A stretch of DNA of 64,000 bases from Flectonema sp. DT1601. Lineage: Eukaryota > Euglenozoa > Diplonemea > Diplonemida > Diplonemidae. Below are positions 1 through 9,465 of the stretch, in pieces. The stretch is taken from the NCBI GenBank assembly GCA_964019425.1, contig OZ025866.1, positions 124,001 to 188,000 on the forward strand, in the 5' to 3' direction. Numbering within the stretch: the stretch's first letter is position 1; the number at the start of each line of letters is the position of its first letter. The translations under genes were made by a program, and so were the position numbers. The notes beneath the pieces were generated by a model. The model ran no database searches. It saw nothing but the letters and a program-made list of their open reading frames with translations, and had not been told where the DNA came from.

Positions 1-808
1 CTTTTGTGAATAATCTGCATTCCTTAATGGTTGCTGGTCCCCATGAAGGAAGACACAAATCACCGCTGAAATATTTTTGATTTCTTGGATATGTTACAGG
101 TGTTAACCAGAATCGTAGGGATGAGCATTTTGGATTTATTGTCGACAGCCATTCTTCCTGTAAAAGTAAATCTCTCATAGTGTTGGTTTCCCCAACTGCT
201 CCTGGTATAAAACATCCTTGAGACCAAGTATCGTTTATAAATAATAATTCTTGTTTAGATTCACTATTTTCAATTATTTTTTTCTTTGCAATCTGTGCCT
301 CATGTTTATCAAATCGTTTAACTCTCTGAACAGCGTTCGACGGTAACGTTGCTTCGTATATCTTTTCACAAACACAGATAAAATGAATATTCGGAAATAG
401 AGTCGCAATTACTTTTATGTGATTTCCTGGAAACCCTCCTCCGTATATCACAGAAGTGTTGGATGTTGGAGTAGTATTTTGAGATAGGAAATCTATGTCC
501 CAAATCGCTTTCATTCGGTCATTCCATTCCAAAGTGTGAACCACCGCAGGGAGTTTCTCTCCATCAGTACTTTTACTCTCATTAAATACGGGAAAATCTT
601 TATCTAATTTCGTTAACAGGGGTCGTTCTCTACATGTATCGTGAGCAACTGAATCACCGAGTCTTCCCGTTCTTCGTTTTCTCCTTCCTGAGAAGACTCC
701 TGCTAACGTACTGTCAGCGCCAGTTCCTTCATTTGGTTTTCTACTGATGTAAGATGAGTTGCCTTCGTCTTCATCATCTACTTTTGGTCTTTTAATGTCG
801 TTATTCAT
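1..808 (-). CDS. VP39-like cap 2'-O-methyltransferase (3' end outside window)
   Basis: Reading the minus strand from the ATG at 808 gives 269 codons without a stop, running off the window edge, so the C-terminus is missing. After a charged, Arg/Lys-rich N-terminus (residues 1-60) there is an S-adenosylmethionine loop at 121-131 (IYGGGFPGNHI), a strand ending in LLFINDTW (188-195), then SSLRFWLTP (229-237) and GPATIKECRLF (257-267). Their order and spacing match the poxvirus VP39 2'-O-methyltransferase family, whose relatives methylate spliced-leader cap-4 nucleotides in kinetoplastids. The K-D-K-E catalytic tetrad maps to K100, D193, R232 and E263, so the third position is Arg rather than Lys by my alignment. 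A nuclear role on spliced-leader RNA is inferred. A CAG acceptor and an 18-base A run precede the start. Confidence 0.72.
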   Translation of the reverse strand, partial: MNNDIKRPKVDDEDEGNSSYISRKPNEGTGADSTLAGVFSGRRKRRTGRLGDSVAHDTCRERPLLTKLDKDFPVFNESKSTDGEKLPAVVHTLEWNDRMKAIWDIDFLSQNTTPTSNTSVIYGGGFPGNHIKVIATLFPNIHFICVCEKIYEATLPSNAVQRVKRFDKHEAQIAKKKIIENSESKQELLFINDTWSQGCFIPGAVGETNTMRDLLLQEEWLSTINPKCSSLRFWLTPVTYPRNQKYFSGDLCLPSWGPATIKECRLFTK

Positions 809-838
809 ATCAATTTTTTTTTTTTTTTTTTGAACCTG
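809..838 (-). promoter_or_regulatory. Splice acceptor plus A-run leader of the methyltransferase gene
   Basis: On the sense (minus) strand a CAG at 838-836 is followed by GTTC, a run of about 18 A, TTGAT and the ATG at 808. The site looks like a trans-splice acceptor giving a 5' UTR of only about 27 bases made mostly of A. Confidence 0.5.
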
Positions 839-1044
839 ATTATGTGATAAGATGGAGGGAAAAAAAGGTTAACAAATGATGATAAAAAAGCTCTCTAATA
901 TAAGAAACGGCTACTACGTCGTCGGGTTGTTTCGTGCGACAACCGGAAACAAGCCTATAAAGTAAAGGGTGGTTAACGTTTTTACGATGCCACGATTCTC
1001 TTTCGCTCGTAAAAAACATGTCTTCGAGATGAAAAAAAAAATGT

Positions 1045-1614
1045 TTATTTCATTCTCATTTCAATGATTTTTAATAACATGTCAGGTAGATCGTCTCTAT
1101 TTTCAGAAGTAACTTCATGAGTGTCGACATTCGGTAGGGCTTTAGCCGTCGAGACTAAACCACTCCCGTGAAGAGCAATCGTAGAAACGATTAAAACATT
1201 ATCCGGGGGAGACGACAACAACGAGCTCATTAAATTCGTGAAATCTGACGACAATAATTCCATTTTCCCAATCTCGTCAATCATCACAATTGTTTTTGTG
1301 GATGATTTTATATTATTAACGTCTTTCAGTATCGGCAAACACGTTCTTTCAAACTCATTCAAATATACTGACCAACGACCCATTTTTGGTCGATCACCCT
1401 CCCCGACATCCCTGACCAGGGATGCTAATTTACATTTGTTATTGTCGGGGATAGTCACAACCGAAAATCCAGTTCGACCGTTTCCTTCTGCGCGTTCTTC
1501 ATCGACGTAGAATCCAGTGACGTTGCTGATTCGTTTACAATGTGATAGTATAATTTTAAATAATGTTGTTTTACCAATCCCTGGGACACCAGTTATGAGA
1601 ATTGGTCTTATCAT
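1045..1614 (-). CDS. THEP1/NTPCR-like nucleoside-triphosphatase
   Basis: The 189-aa protein has the single-domain P-loop layout of the THEP1 (NTPCR) family: Walker A at about residues 9-17 (GVPGIGKTT), the family-typical FYVDEERAEGNGRTGF stretch at about 35-50, and a Walker B strand IVMIDEIGKMEL near 108-120, followed by the STIALHGSG region. Members hydrolyse NTPs slowly in vitro; their cellular role is not settled, so no pathway is proposed. The length is normal for the family (about 180-190 aa). The start is the first Met, four bases after an A-rich leader that follows a TTTTTCAG acceptor at 1649-1642. The stop is TAA. It lies 236 bases downstream of the methyltransferase start in the same orientation. 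Confidence 0.85.
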   Translation of the reverse strand: MIRPILITGVPGIGKTTLFKIILSHCKRISNVTGFYVDEERAEGNGRTGFSVVTIPDNNKCKLASLVRDVGEGDRPKMGRWSVYLNEFERTCLPILKDVNNIKSSTKTIVMIDEIGKMELLSSDFTNLMSSLLSSPPDNVLIVSTIALHGSGLVSTAKALPNVDTHEVTSENRDDLPDMLLKIIEMRMK

Positions 1615-1650
1615 GTTGTAGTTGTTTTTTTTTTTTTTTTCCTGAAAAAT
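1615..1650 (-). promoter_or_regulatory. Splice acceptor plus A-run leader of the THEP1-like gene
   Basis: Sense strand: T5, CAG (1644-1642), G, a run of about 16 A, CAACTACAAC, then ATG at 1614. Upstream, an A9/T9 pair could fold back on itself. Confidence 0.5.
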
Positions 1651-2250
1651 TTTTTTTTAAAAAAAAATTTTAATTAAATTATCTAACAACAATAACAATA
1701 ACAGAAACCAATAAAGTAATCGAGGTCTGAACAAAAAAAAGCCTTAAGACGAGTTAATGTAGAAGGAAGAAGAAGAAGAAAAAAAAAAGCTTTGCCTTTG
1801 GTTGTTGTTTTTGGTCAGAACGGATGATTAATTCATTTTTTTTTTTTTTTTTTTTTTTTAAAAAAGGTCTCGATGACCTTCAACAGTAGCATTAATCGAA
1901 TCGTTTGAAACTTTATTTTTTTTTTTTTTTTTTTTTTTTTCCTTCCAATCTCACAGTGTACTAAAAAATCCCATTCCATCATCGTTAAGAAGAGATATTT
2001 TATCAAAATTATCTCCGGCAATCTGACCCGACACCAATTTAGATAAATGTAGGTAGGTCTCAAAAAAAAAACAATTTTCTCTCACCTTTTTTTTTTTTTT
2101 TCCTCTTTTTCATTCCCTCCAACTTAACGTGTATTTAATATACTACCGACCCATGGATACCTTTTTCAAAGAAAAAAGGTGGGGAAGGTCATTTTTTTAT
2201 TTTTTTGCATCAACTGAAATGTAAGCCATCATCACGCTGATAGTCTTTAA
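1651..2250. other. Gene-free spacer rich in A/T homopolymers
   Basis: The stretch holds several T runs of 14-20 bases and A-rich purine blocks. Open frames here are poly-Lys or poly-Phe artefacts. I see no gene. Confidence 0.7.
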
Positions 2251-2883
2251 TTAATCGCTACTGAAGTATGTCTCCATCGGTTGTATTAACATCTGTTGAA
2301 CTTCTGGTGATGAAGCGGTGTCGAGGATCGTATTGAGGAGGTCATCCAACCAAATTGTTTGTTCATCGTTGAACCCTTTCTTTATGTTCGCAAAGTTATC
2401 TTTAATTTGAGTTGCATACGATGACATTGGAGCACCAAATTTTTGTAATGAAATATGCAACAATGCAATTTGATACGGTGCATATGTTATTTCTCCTCCC
2501 AACATCGATCGGCACATTCCCATAATCTCACTTAGAAGGGAGAGTGAATGGACAACCGAATCTGGAAATGGTTGAGCGATATCAACATCATTAACGATAG
2601 AACTGTATGCGGTGTTATTAAATTTGTCGACACCCATCTGACGAAGAGTTTGCATTCGATTCAAATTTGGATAAACTTCATTACAAAGTTTGAATATATC
2701 ACTTCTTAACTTATCTGTGTCCCTCATGCCTTGATACATTCCGTAAGACAAATTGAGAAGCTCTTCAAGAATTTCTGCTTCAACTTGATTCTTAGAGCTT
2801 CCCCACAGAGGTAGTCCTTTGTAATCACGCATTCCACCACATCGAGGTTCCCCCGCAGTAACCAGCGGGGGTGTCGTCCACAT
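2251..2883 (-). CDS. Unknown conserved-looking protein, 210 aa
   Basis: I do not recognise this protein. The longer open frame that reaches 3171 runs through a 36-base A tract, so I start at the ATG at 2883, ten bases after a TCACATCACAG acceptor (2895-2893). The protein begins MWTTPPLVTAGEPRCGG, has no signal peptide or membrane segment, and from about residue 33 looks like a compact helical domain (VEAEILEELLNLSYGMYQGM; SVVHSLSLLSEIMGMCRSML; IWLDDLLNTILDTASSP). Hydrophobic residues are spaced as in a folded helical protein and there is no low-complexity sequence. It sits between the THEP1-like gene and the coiled-coil gene in the same orientation. Function is not assigned. Confidence 0.7.
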   Translation of the reverse strand: MWTTPPLVTAGEPRCGGMRDYKGLPLWGSSKNQVEAEILEELLNLSYGMYQGMRDTDKLRSDIFKLCNEVYPNLNRMQTLRQMGVDKFNNTAYSSIVNDVDIAQPFPDSVVHSLSLLSEIMGMCRSMLGGEITYAPYQIALLHISLQKFGAPMSSYATQIKDNFANIKKGFNDEQTIWLDDLLNTILDTASSPEVQQMLIQPMETYFSSD

Positions 2884-3035
2884 TGGAATCGATCCTGTGA
2901 TGTGATAAGTAATAAATGACAATAGTTTTTTTATCAACAGTTTTTTTTTAAAAAAGAGAAGCTCAAAACAGAAGTTTTTAAGTCTCTCAGTAAAGGAGGA
3001 AGGAAATACGGAATAAATGGTGTAAAAAAAATATG

Positions 3036-3067
<32 letters not shown>

Positions 3068-3083
3068 AATCTAATCAAATCCT

Positions 3084-4490
3084 TCAAAGAGAGATAGGAC
3101 TCGACAATGGTGAGAATGAACTGCCAGGTTGACGTGTTTTCTTTACAGTCGATGAAAGGAATAGTTTCCATTCTTTCTCATCTTTCATGTCAGCCTCACG
3201 TTCAAGTCGATAGCGGTTTTTAGAATCGTTAACTTCTCGAGCGTTGGAAACTCGATCGTCTCGGACTCGAACTTGAGCCTTTGAAAGAGCGATTCCCTCG
3301 ACAGTAGTTGGGCAATAAGAATTCTCTTCTCTCTGTCGTTCAACCAACTCTCGTCGACACGCAATTGCCTTGCGATCGATTTCATTTCTTCTGCTGGTTT
3401 CGATGTTTAGTTTGTTTTTAAAGTCTCTCGTCCTCGCTTCTAAGAATTTCTCAAACAGTTCTTGTTTGTCCATTCGACGTTGGATCTTTTGGCGTCTCAT
3501 TTCACGTATTTCATCTGTTTTCATTTGTTTTGATTCAACGTCCTTGTCTTTGTAGACTCTCTGTTTTTTTTGAAATCGTTCTCTGTAGCAAACAATACTC
3601 CTACGAAGCGTTTCCATTCGGTCTTTTCCTCCAGTGTCTCTTTGAGCTTTGTTGTAGAGGCGACGTTCTTTTTGGACTTCGGTTGTTTCAGCTCGTTTTT
3701 TAAAGAATTGGTCATTCTCTTCTTGGATTTGCCTTCGTAAATTTAGACACATTTGTTTGAACTGATCGACCGATTCCTCACAATGTTGAGAACAGAATCC
3801 AGACTGCGCGCATGGAATTGAAAGTTTTCGTCTTACTTTCCAACTTTGAGAATCTTCATCTTCGTAGGTTGCTGTCATGGTACTGTTTTTAAAGGTCAGT
3901 CGTAAGGTAGAAGCTCCAAGTTGTCCTCCAGGTAGGTCAACGACTGAATGATCCTTGTTGTTTTCAATCTCTCTGGATAGCATTTCAGGAAAATTATTCC
4001 AAACCAGATCATGCCACTGCCAGAGAGGTATCCATCGTTTTTTTTGTTTTTCTCGATCTTCACCAACTCTCGCACGGATCTCTTGCGATGCTTGTTTTCG
4101 ACGATTAACATGAAGGCTTTTTTTTTCTTTCTTGCAAGCTGCATTTTTATTGCAAATTTTTTCCATTTGTTCTTCCTTTCCTTCTTTGAGGCGATCAACT
4201 TCTGTTCTACGAGAGGTGTATCTCTCTCTCGCACTTTGTTGAGGCTCCGGTTGAATTTTCGATCTCATCAAATCGGCTACTCTCGATTGCAACCATCGCC
4301 GTTGAGTTTCCTTCTCACACTTTCTTAGTAAAGTATTGCAGTCTGGACCAAGTCCCCATGTTCCTCTTCCAAGATAATTTCTAACCCTATCTCTGCGGGG
4401 GGATCCCTCTCCCGGTGCTTTTGGTGTCAGTATTCGAATGCCTTGAAAAGAATCATCGATGACAGAATGCAGTAATGGTAATCCTGACAT
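3084..4490 (-). CDS. Charged coiled-coil protein, 468 aa
   Basis: The protein is extremely rich in Arg, Lys, Glu and Gln, with long heptad-like stretches at about residues 85-155 and 240-445, typical of cytoskeletal or axonemal coiled coils. Between them lies a less charged insert (about 155-235) with a Cys pair motif (CAQSGFCSQHC). The N-terminus (MSGLPLLHSVIDDSFQGIRI) is not charged. Such proteins are common among flagellar microtubule-associated factors, but I see no family signature that proves this; RIB43A was considered and not supported. The start is the first Met after an A/T-rich leader; a TTTCTCACCAG acceptor lies near 4553. The stop lies just upstream of a 36-base A tract on the plus strand. 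Confidence 0.75.
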   Translation of the reverse strand: MSGLPLLHSVIDDSFQGIRILTPKAPGEGSPRRDRVRNYLGRGTWGLGPDCNTLLRKCEKETQRRWLQSRVADLMRSKIQPEPQQSARERYTSRRTEVDRLKEGKEEQMEKICNKNAACKKEKKSLHVNRRKQASQEIRARVGEDREKQKKRWIPLWQWHDLVWNNFPEMLSREIENNKDHSVVDLPGGQLGASTLRLTFKNSTMTATYEDEDSQSWKVRRKLSIPCAQSGFCSQHCEESVDQFKQMCLNLRRQIQEENDQFFKKRAETTEVQKERRLYNKAQRDTGGKDRMETLRRSIVCYRERFQKKQRVYKDKDVESKQMKTDEIREMRRQKIQRRMDKQELFEKFLEARTRDFKNKLNIETSRRNEIDRKAIACRRELVERQREENSYCPTTVEGIALSKAQVRVRDDRVSNAREVNDSKNRYRLEREADMKDEKEWKLFLSSTVKKTRQPGSSFSPLSSPISL

Positions 4491-4930
4491 TTTAGTTGTT
4501 TTTTTTTATTTATTTATTTTTTGCATTTAGTAGGAGAGATATATATTCAAAAGTCTGGTGAGAAATAATGAAAAAAATTACAAAAAATTATATTCATCAA
4601 AAAAAAAAAAAAATTTAATCTCTGCTTTCAATTTTTTTTATTCTGTACTCTTTTTTTTTTTTTTGTTCTTTTTTTTTTCTTTAAAAAAAAAAAAAAAAAA
4701 AAAAACTATGAATACGAAAAAAACATATTTAAATTGATGCAGGTAGGACACTAAAAAACTATTTTCTTTGACCACTCGACATGATACCGGTCCGCTAACA
4801 GTTACTAGTCATAAGACTAATCAAGCAGGTGTCTGAAGTAGTACACTGCGTTGTTACAGTTGGACTTTTTGATGGTTTAGTTGTTGTTTTTTTTTTTTCT
4901 TTTTTCCACTCAACCTGATTGATACATTAT
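4491..4930. other. Spacer with homopolymers and an acceptor site
   Basis: It contains a TTTCTCACCAG acceptor-like site (minus, near 4550-4560) for the coiled-coil gene, several A and T runs up to 23 bases, and about 120 bases of mixed sequence (4740-4880) that may be the 3' UTR region of the HSP10 gene. No gene is seen. Confidence 0.6.
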
Positions 4931-5233
4931 TTACTCCGAGAGAACTCCCAAAAGGTCAGCCTCCTCCATGAGAACGAATTCCTCTCCCTCGAGCTTTACA
5001 GTTTGTCCACCCCACTCTCTGAGGAGAACCATGTCGTCAACTTTTACAGATGGGCTCCAATCTTTAGTCTCGTTGGCAACAGCGACAACCTTTGCTTCGT
5101 TGGCCTTCTGCTGAACAGCCTGTGGGATCATGATTCCGGCAGCAGTCTCAGTGGCTGGGGTCGCACGGGACAACAACACCTGCTTGTTTAGCGGGGTGAA
5201 CGCGACGTTAACTAATCGAGTAAGACGGAACAT
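4931..5233 (-). CDS. Mitochondrial chaperonin HSP10 (GroES family), copy 1
   Basis: The 100-aa protein has the full Cpn10 fold: N-terminal strand FTPLNKQVLLSRA, the mobile-loop region TETAAGIMIPQAV (about residues 29-41) with the hydrophobic IMI that docks on HSP60, and the C-terminal strands DDMVLLREWGG and GEEFVLMEEADLLGVL. The start MFRLTR is short, basic and hydrophobic, as in kinetoplastid mitochondrial HSP10, and the core VVAVANETKDWSPSVKV closely resembles those proteins (established family knowledge). It caps the HSP60 barrel in the mitochondrial matrix. A CTTTTCTCACCAG acceptor lies about 25 bases upstream. A second copy with 88 of 100 identical residues lies 544 bases upstream in the same orientation. 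Confidence 0.93.
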   Translation of the reverse strand: MFRLTRLVNVAFTPLNKQVLLSRATPATETAAGIMIPQAVQQKANEAKVVAVANETKDWSPSVKVDDMVLLREWGGQTVKLEGEEFVLMEEADLLGVLSE

Positions 5234-5776
5234 CTTATTAGCTAAGAGAAAGTCTGGTGAGAAAAGAGAAGATTTGATTTACTTAATCACCACTTCACAA
5301 CACATTCGATCTTAGGTTTGACTGGATGCTGAAATATTTATTTATAACAACAACAGAATAACAGGATACATTCTTGCTTTTGATACGAAACCATACAGTG
5401 AATCCAAGGTTTTTTTCTTTTTTTTTTTTTCTTTTAAAACCAATTCCCTTTTTTTTTTTTTTTTTGTTTATTTTTTTCTCTTCTTCAAAAACTGAAGACA
5501 GGAATAGTAGTAATTCAACAATGGGAAAAAAAAAGAAAGAAAAAAAAACTCATCTGAGTTCGTGTCTCACATTACTAACTATCTGTAGCCATTAGGCCTC
5601 CGGGATAGAACATTTTTATAATAAAAAAAAAAAAAAAAAAAAAATTGAGCTATGGGAATCCTCACAACTAATATTACGGGCGTTGTGTACAAATACAACC
5701 ACCTCTCTTTGAAACTACCAAATCAGAAAAATGAAACTCAAAAAAAAAAAAAAAGATAGTCACACTGTAACATCAT
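5234..5776. other. Spacer between the two HSP10 genes
   Basis: It includes the copy 1 acceptor (near 5255), homopolymer runs, and a short plus-strand open frame encoding mostly Phe and Lys. No gene is seen. The non-coding sequence differs from that beside copy 2, so only the coding part of the duplication is still recognisable. Confidence 0.6.
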
Positions 5777-6079
5777 TTACTCCGAGAGAACTCCCAAAAG
5801 GTCCTTTTCTCCCATGAGAACGAATTCCTCTCCGTCGAGCTTGACAGTCTGTCCACCCCACTCTCTGAGGAGAACCATGTCGTTAACTTTTACAGATGGG
5901 CTCCAATCTTTGGTCTCGTTGGCAACAGCGACAACCTTCGCTTCGTTGGAGCTCTGCTGAACAGCCTGTGGGATCATAATTCCGGAGGCAGTCTCAGTGG
6001 CTGGGGTCGCACGGGACAACAACACCTGCTTGTTAAGCGGGGTGAACTTGGTGGCAGCAACGCGGGTAAGACGGAACAT
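5777..6079 (-). CDS. Mitochondrial chaperonin HSP10 (GroES family), copy 2
   Basis: This 100-aa protein has the same domain layout as copy 1, including the mobile loop (TETASGIMIPQAV) and the C-terminal strand pair. It differs at 12 positions, five of them at residues 7-11 (VAATK instead of LVNVA) directly after MFRLTR, which may alter presequence behaviour. Retention of all core residues suggests both copies are functional. Tandem HSP10 genes are usual in organisms that transcribe polycistronically and raise dosage by copy number; that reading is an inference here. An A/T-run leader and a TTTTCTGGTAG acceptor candidate lie upstream. Confidence 0.93.
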   Translation of the reverse strand: MFRLTRVAATKFTPLNKQVLLSRATPATETASGIMIPQAVQQSSNEAKVVAVANETKDWSPSVKVNDMVLLREWGGQTVKLDGEEFVLMGEKDLLGVLSE

Positions 6080-7337
6080 TTTTTTTTTAAAGTTTTTTTT
6101 TTTTTTGTGATGAGAATAAGAAAAGTCTGTATGAAAACAAATATTTAAACGACACAGCTACCAGAAAACTCAGTCTGTATCCTCCTCAGGAAGACTCAGC
6201 GCACATTACTTCCACAGATGAAACGATTTTTTTTCATATCCTGTACTCCTGTCTAGAAATAATAAAAATTTTAAAAAAAAAAAAAGCCAACACAATTTGC
6301 ACCAGAAAACTGCTTCATAAATCACCCTATCTTTTCTAACAGGCTACTAAAGCATGGAAAAAAAAAGAAGAAAAAAATCAAATTTCCTAATATTAAAGGG
6401 GAGAGTTGGGGAAAGGTACAGGTACAAAAGAATAAACGTAATAATAATTATTAAAAAGAAAAAAGAAAGAAAAAAAAAAAAAAGTTAATTTAACAAGGGA
6501 GAAGGAAAATAAAATAAAATAAAAAACATTGGCAAAAAAATGCGGCAATAAAAAAAAAACAAAATATAATGACTACTAAAAAAATTCTGTTCTCACGGAA
6601 TACAAGCATTTCCTAATCACTACAACTGGGGGATTGAATGTTTGATTTTGTACGTAAAATACAAATGTATTGTATCATAAACAACATAACGATAATTTTA
6701 TACAGTGACTAGGTGTGATGCTTAACTTAGCCTTTTAAAGTAACTATTTAGGTTTCGAGAGTAATCCATATACCTCTTTACCTCTATTCTCTCATTCATC
6801 AGTTATGGTGTAGAAGTAAGTCAATCAATTATTTAGACTGAAGCATCTTAGTTAGCAAGACTAGGATGTAGTTACTTTGTTATAAAGTTTAAAAAAAAAA
6901 AAAAACATTCTTCTTGTTGTTACTAGTTCGCAGCGCACTACTAGTGGAGCACTCTTCTACAATAAATGTAGAAAGTATAAGATGATTAATTATCAAGATC
7001 TGATGCATAATCTGATTCATCTTCAAAATAAAAGTTCTCACGGAATACAATCACTTCCCATTCACTACAACTGGGGGAGGGAGAGACCCATCTAAAAAAA
7101 AAAAAAAAAAAAAAGGAAGGGAAATATGACACTAGTCGCGTCACATAAACAAACTGGTGAGGATTCCTTTCTAACCATCAGATATGACAATAATAATTTT
7201 AAAAAAAAAGAGAGAGAGAGAGTTTCTATGAGATTGACTACAATGGATATTTATCCACATTTATGATGACAAACAGAATGAGTAACAACGAACATTAATC
7301 AGATGTTTACCGATACATTTATTTTTTATTTTTATCT

Positions 7338-7376
<39 letters not shown>

Positions 7377-7418
7377 GTCATGACGACAAAATCAGAAAAA
7401 AGAAGGAAAAAAAAAAAC
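6080..7418. other. Long spacer with two kinds of internal repeat
   Basis: No gene is seen in this 1.3-kb stretch. A segment beginning TTCTCACGGAATACAA occurs twice (6590-6640 and 7030-7080), both times followed by CACTACAACTGGGGG. A second segment (6645-6715, TTTGTACGTAAAATACAAAT onward) recurs at 40.9 and 41.8 kb. Homopolymer runs reach 34 A (about 7340-7371). Confidence 0.6.
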
Positions 7419-8150
7419 TTAACGAAGCCACGCAGTCGATCCTATTTTACTCGCACAGCCTTCACGACGAGGGGCAGCATGAGCACCAGATATTAACATT
7501 GCAGCACGAACTCCATGGGATGCTGCGTCGCCAACGATTCGCTTTCGTTGTGGAGTTGCTGGAGACGAACTTCTCCCTGATGCTTGTGGTGAAAACATTC
7601 TTCTGGAAGCACCAGCTTTAAGTAGACGGATTCTGCTATTCTCATTAGCACTTCCACTTGGATCAGATTTCAGAAGGGTCGTTTGAATTCCACTTCCGTA
7701 ATGCCTGCGTTCAGCATCTGGTGTTACAACAAATTGTGAGACACTCGGTTTCGAACCAACGATATGTGTCTGATGACTCTGTGATATCATTCTCTTCTCA
7801 ACCTTGAACTCATGTGACCTTGGAGGCCTATTCATAAAATAATCTCCAATCTTATTCTTATCATGAACAGCATGATCCCCGCACATCGGTCCTGGTCTTC
7901 GGCTTGACGGAGTGTTAGTTCTATTTCTCGTCACGTATTCAGGAAGTTTTTTCCTTCCACTGGTCTCGCTAACAATCAACTGAGAATCACCTCTTCCATT
8001 CTTACACACTAACGGACTTCTACAACTACTCCGTGCTAAGTGACCGATTGATATCGATTGTGCTCCGTAATTACATTGTCTTCTTCCTTCTCTACGAGGT
8101 GTACTTCCACCTGATTCACTCCAACTCCCAGGCAGACACGGAACAGGCAT
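7419..8150 (-). CDS. Unknown basic Ser/Arg-rich protein, 243 aa
   Basis: I do not recognise this protein. It is rich in Ser, Arg and Gly, has few hydrophobic stretches, and looks largely disordered, with basic patches (STPRREGRRQ, TPSSRRPGP, TPQRKRIVGD). There is no membrane segment or signal peptide. The ORF is uninterrupted over 732 bases in a region where random frames are cut quickly, and it keeps the strand of its neighbours, which argues that it is real. The start is the first Met; the leader GTTATATATAAACAACACATATT is short. A nucleic-acid or cytoskeletal binding role would be a guess. Confidence 0.6.
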   Translation of the reverse strand: MPVPCLPGSWSESGGSTPRREGRRQCNYGAQSISIGHLARSSCRSPLVCKNGRGDSQLIVSETSGRKKLPEYVTRNRTNTPSSRRPGPMCGDHAVHDKNKIGDYFMNRPPRSHEFKVEKRMISQSHQTHIVGSKPSVSQFVVTPDAERRHYGSGIQTTLLKSDPSGSANENSRIRLLKAGASRRMFSPQASGRSSSPATPQRKRIVGDAASHGVRAAMLISGAHAAPRREGCASKIGSTAWLR

Positions 8151-8613
8151 AATATGTGTTGTTTATATATAACCTTAGCAAGAATAATGGTTATAAGAGC
8201 GTGTTAATAAGTGGGTGAAACTTTGACAATGTAAAAACAGTAACAACTTTAGATATTAAAGAAAAACAAAATTAATATCAAGTGTTAACACGGGGGGGGG
8301 TTATCAAAATTATATCATTTTTTTTTTTTGAATCTGGAAAAATTTCATATAAAAGAATAAATATTCACCTCATCCCACATTCGATATAAAGAAAGCTCAC
8401 ACGAGGTTACCAAAAACACTTTTAATTTCAGAAGTGGTAGTTTGCATCGTTATAAAGAAACACAACGAGAATGAATATGGGAACGGGAAATTCAACACAA
8501 AAACACTGGTAGCGGAACCAATAACGGGTTTTTTCCAGTTTTTTTTTTTTTTTTTTTTTTTTTTTGAGAGCGTCATTGAGCGTTGTCGTTAAGTTCACAC
8601 AATGATGCGCTTT

Positions 8614-8651
<38 letters not shown>

Positions 8652-8655
8652 AGTT
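8151..8655. other. Spacer with homopolymers
   Basis: Mixed A/T-rich sequence with T25 and A30-class runs around 8539-8649 and a G9 run near 8293. No gene is seen. Confidence 0.6.
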
Positions 8656-9465
8656 TTAGGAACCCTTGTTCATTTGAGCGAATTTAGCTGCCAGTTGTTC
8701 ATTCACGCTCATCTGAGATTTTTGACTTGAGATTGCCTGTTTGCTTCGTACTTCATTCGTGACTTCAACAGCCTTTCCAAAATAAACTTGATCAAGAGAC
8801 GTTCTTATTCTGTTCTCAGTGTGTTGGATTAGATTTCCTATGTTCTGAAGATGGTCATCGTCGGAGTTAACTTTTTCTTTTTTTGAATTTTGAACGTTGA
8901 CCATTCCCGACATATTAAGCTTAAAGCTCTTTGAACCCCCTTCAATGTAAAGCATTACAGTAGTTGTTATGGTATATTCACAAACACCATCGACCTGTTC
9001 TTCGGCTTCGACAACGTGGATGGAATCCCACCCTCCGAGTGACATATCCTCAGTGTCTTTAACAGTCTTTTTAAACAAAATAGCACCTGCAAATCCAGTA
9101 TCTAAATCCCAGAGATACACAGAAGGAACGGCATTTTCATAGTAGGCAGAGCAGTATGAATCGAAAAGAGAGTTAGATCCAATTTCCATTTTTCTAAGTC
9201 TGTCACTCGGTTGAATACCGTCATAGTCAGGATAATAACTGTTACTCCACGGACTTCTGAATGAGTCACCATCTCTATTGTGATCACAAACAATGAAATC
9301 TCTTCCAGTTTCTTCACATCTCATAACTTTCAGTGGTTGATCTTGCTCCTCCAATAGCTCTTCCGTTAGATCTGGATTCAACTTACAAATCGCAGCTAAA
9401 TGTTTTCCCATTTCACTTACTGGCATATGCTTTAATAAGTTAAGTGCTGATGCTAATTCGGTCAT
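8656..9465 (-). CDS. F-actin capping protein subunit beta
   Basis: The 269-aa protein aligns along its whole length with CAPZB/Cap2: the N-terminal helices (LASALNLLKHMPVSEMGKHL), the signature block FIVCDHNRDGDSFRSPWSN (about residues 58-76), the FDSYCSAYYENAVPSVYLWDL segment, DSIHVVEAEEQ, and the C-terminal NRIRTSLDQVYFGKAVEVTN helix, ending in the amphipathic 'tentacle' (VNEQLAAKFAQMNKG) that binds actin. With the alpha subunit it caps barbed ends of actin filaments in the cytoplasm; the alpha gene is not in this window. The length is normal (about 270 aa). An acceptor and an A-run leader precede the start. Confidence 0.97.
   Translation of the reverse strand: MTELASALNLLKHMPVSEMGKHLAAICKLNPDLTEELLEEQDQPLKVMRCEETGRDFIVCDHNRDGDSFRSPWSNSYYPDYDGIQPSDRLRKMEIGSNSLFDSYCSAYYENAVPSVYLWDLDTGFAGAILFKKTVKDTEDMSLGGWDSIHVVEAEEQVDGVCEYTITTTVMLYIEGGSKSFKLNMSGMVNVQNSKKEKVNSDDDHLQNIGNLIQHTENRIRTSLDQVYFGKAVEVTNEVRSKQAISSQKSQMSVNEQLAAKFAQMNKGS

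Noticed and set aside
1833-2063. Open frames rich in Lys or Phe in spacers (also near 5374, 13344, 15424, 18296, 22281, 27424, 36008 and 42568)
   Set aside because: They are translations of A or T homopolymers with no domain, start context or strand consistency.
2251-3171. A 306-aa version of the 210-aa gene
   Set aside because: It would read through a 36-base A tract and overlap the end of the coiled-coil gene; the acceptor just before 2883 supports the shorter start.
3084-4490. RIB43A or another named axonemal protein
   Set aside because: Composition and coiled coil fit, but I see no RIB43A signature block; left as an unnamed coiled-coil protein.
7419-8150. Antisense or chance frame
   Set aside because: Considered because of its odd composition, but a 732-base open frame on the same strand as all neighbours is unlikely by chance; kept as a gene at moderate confidence.
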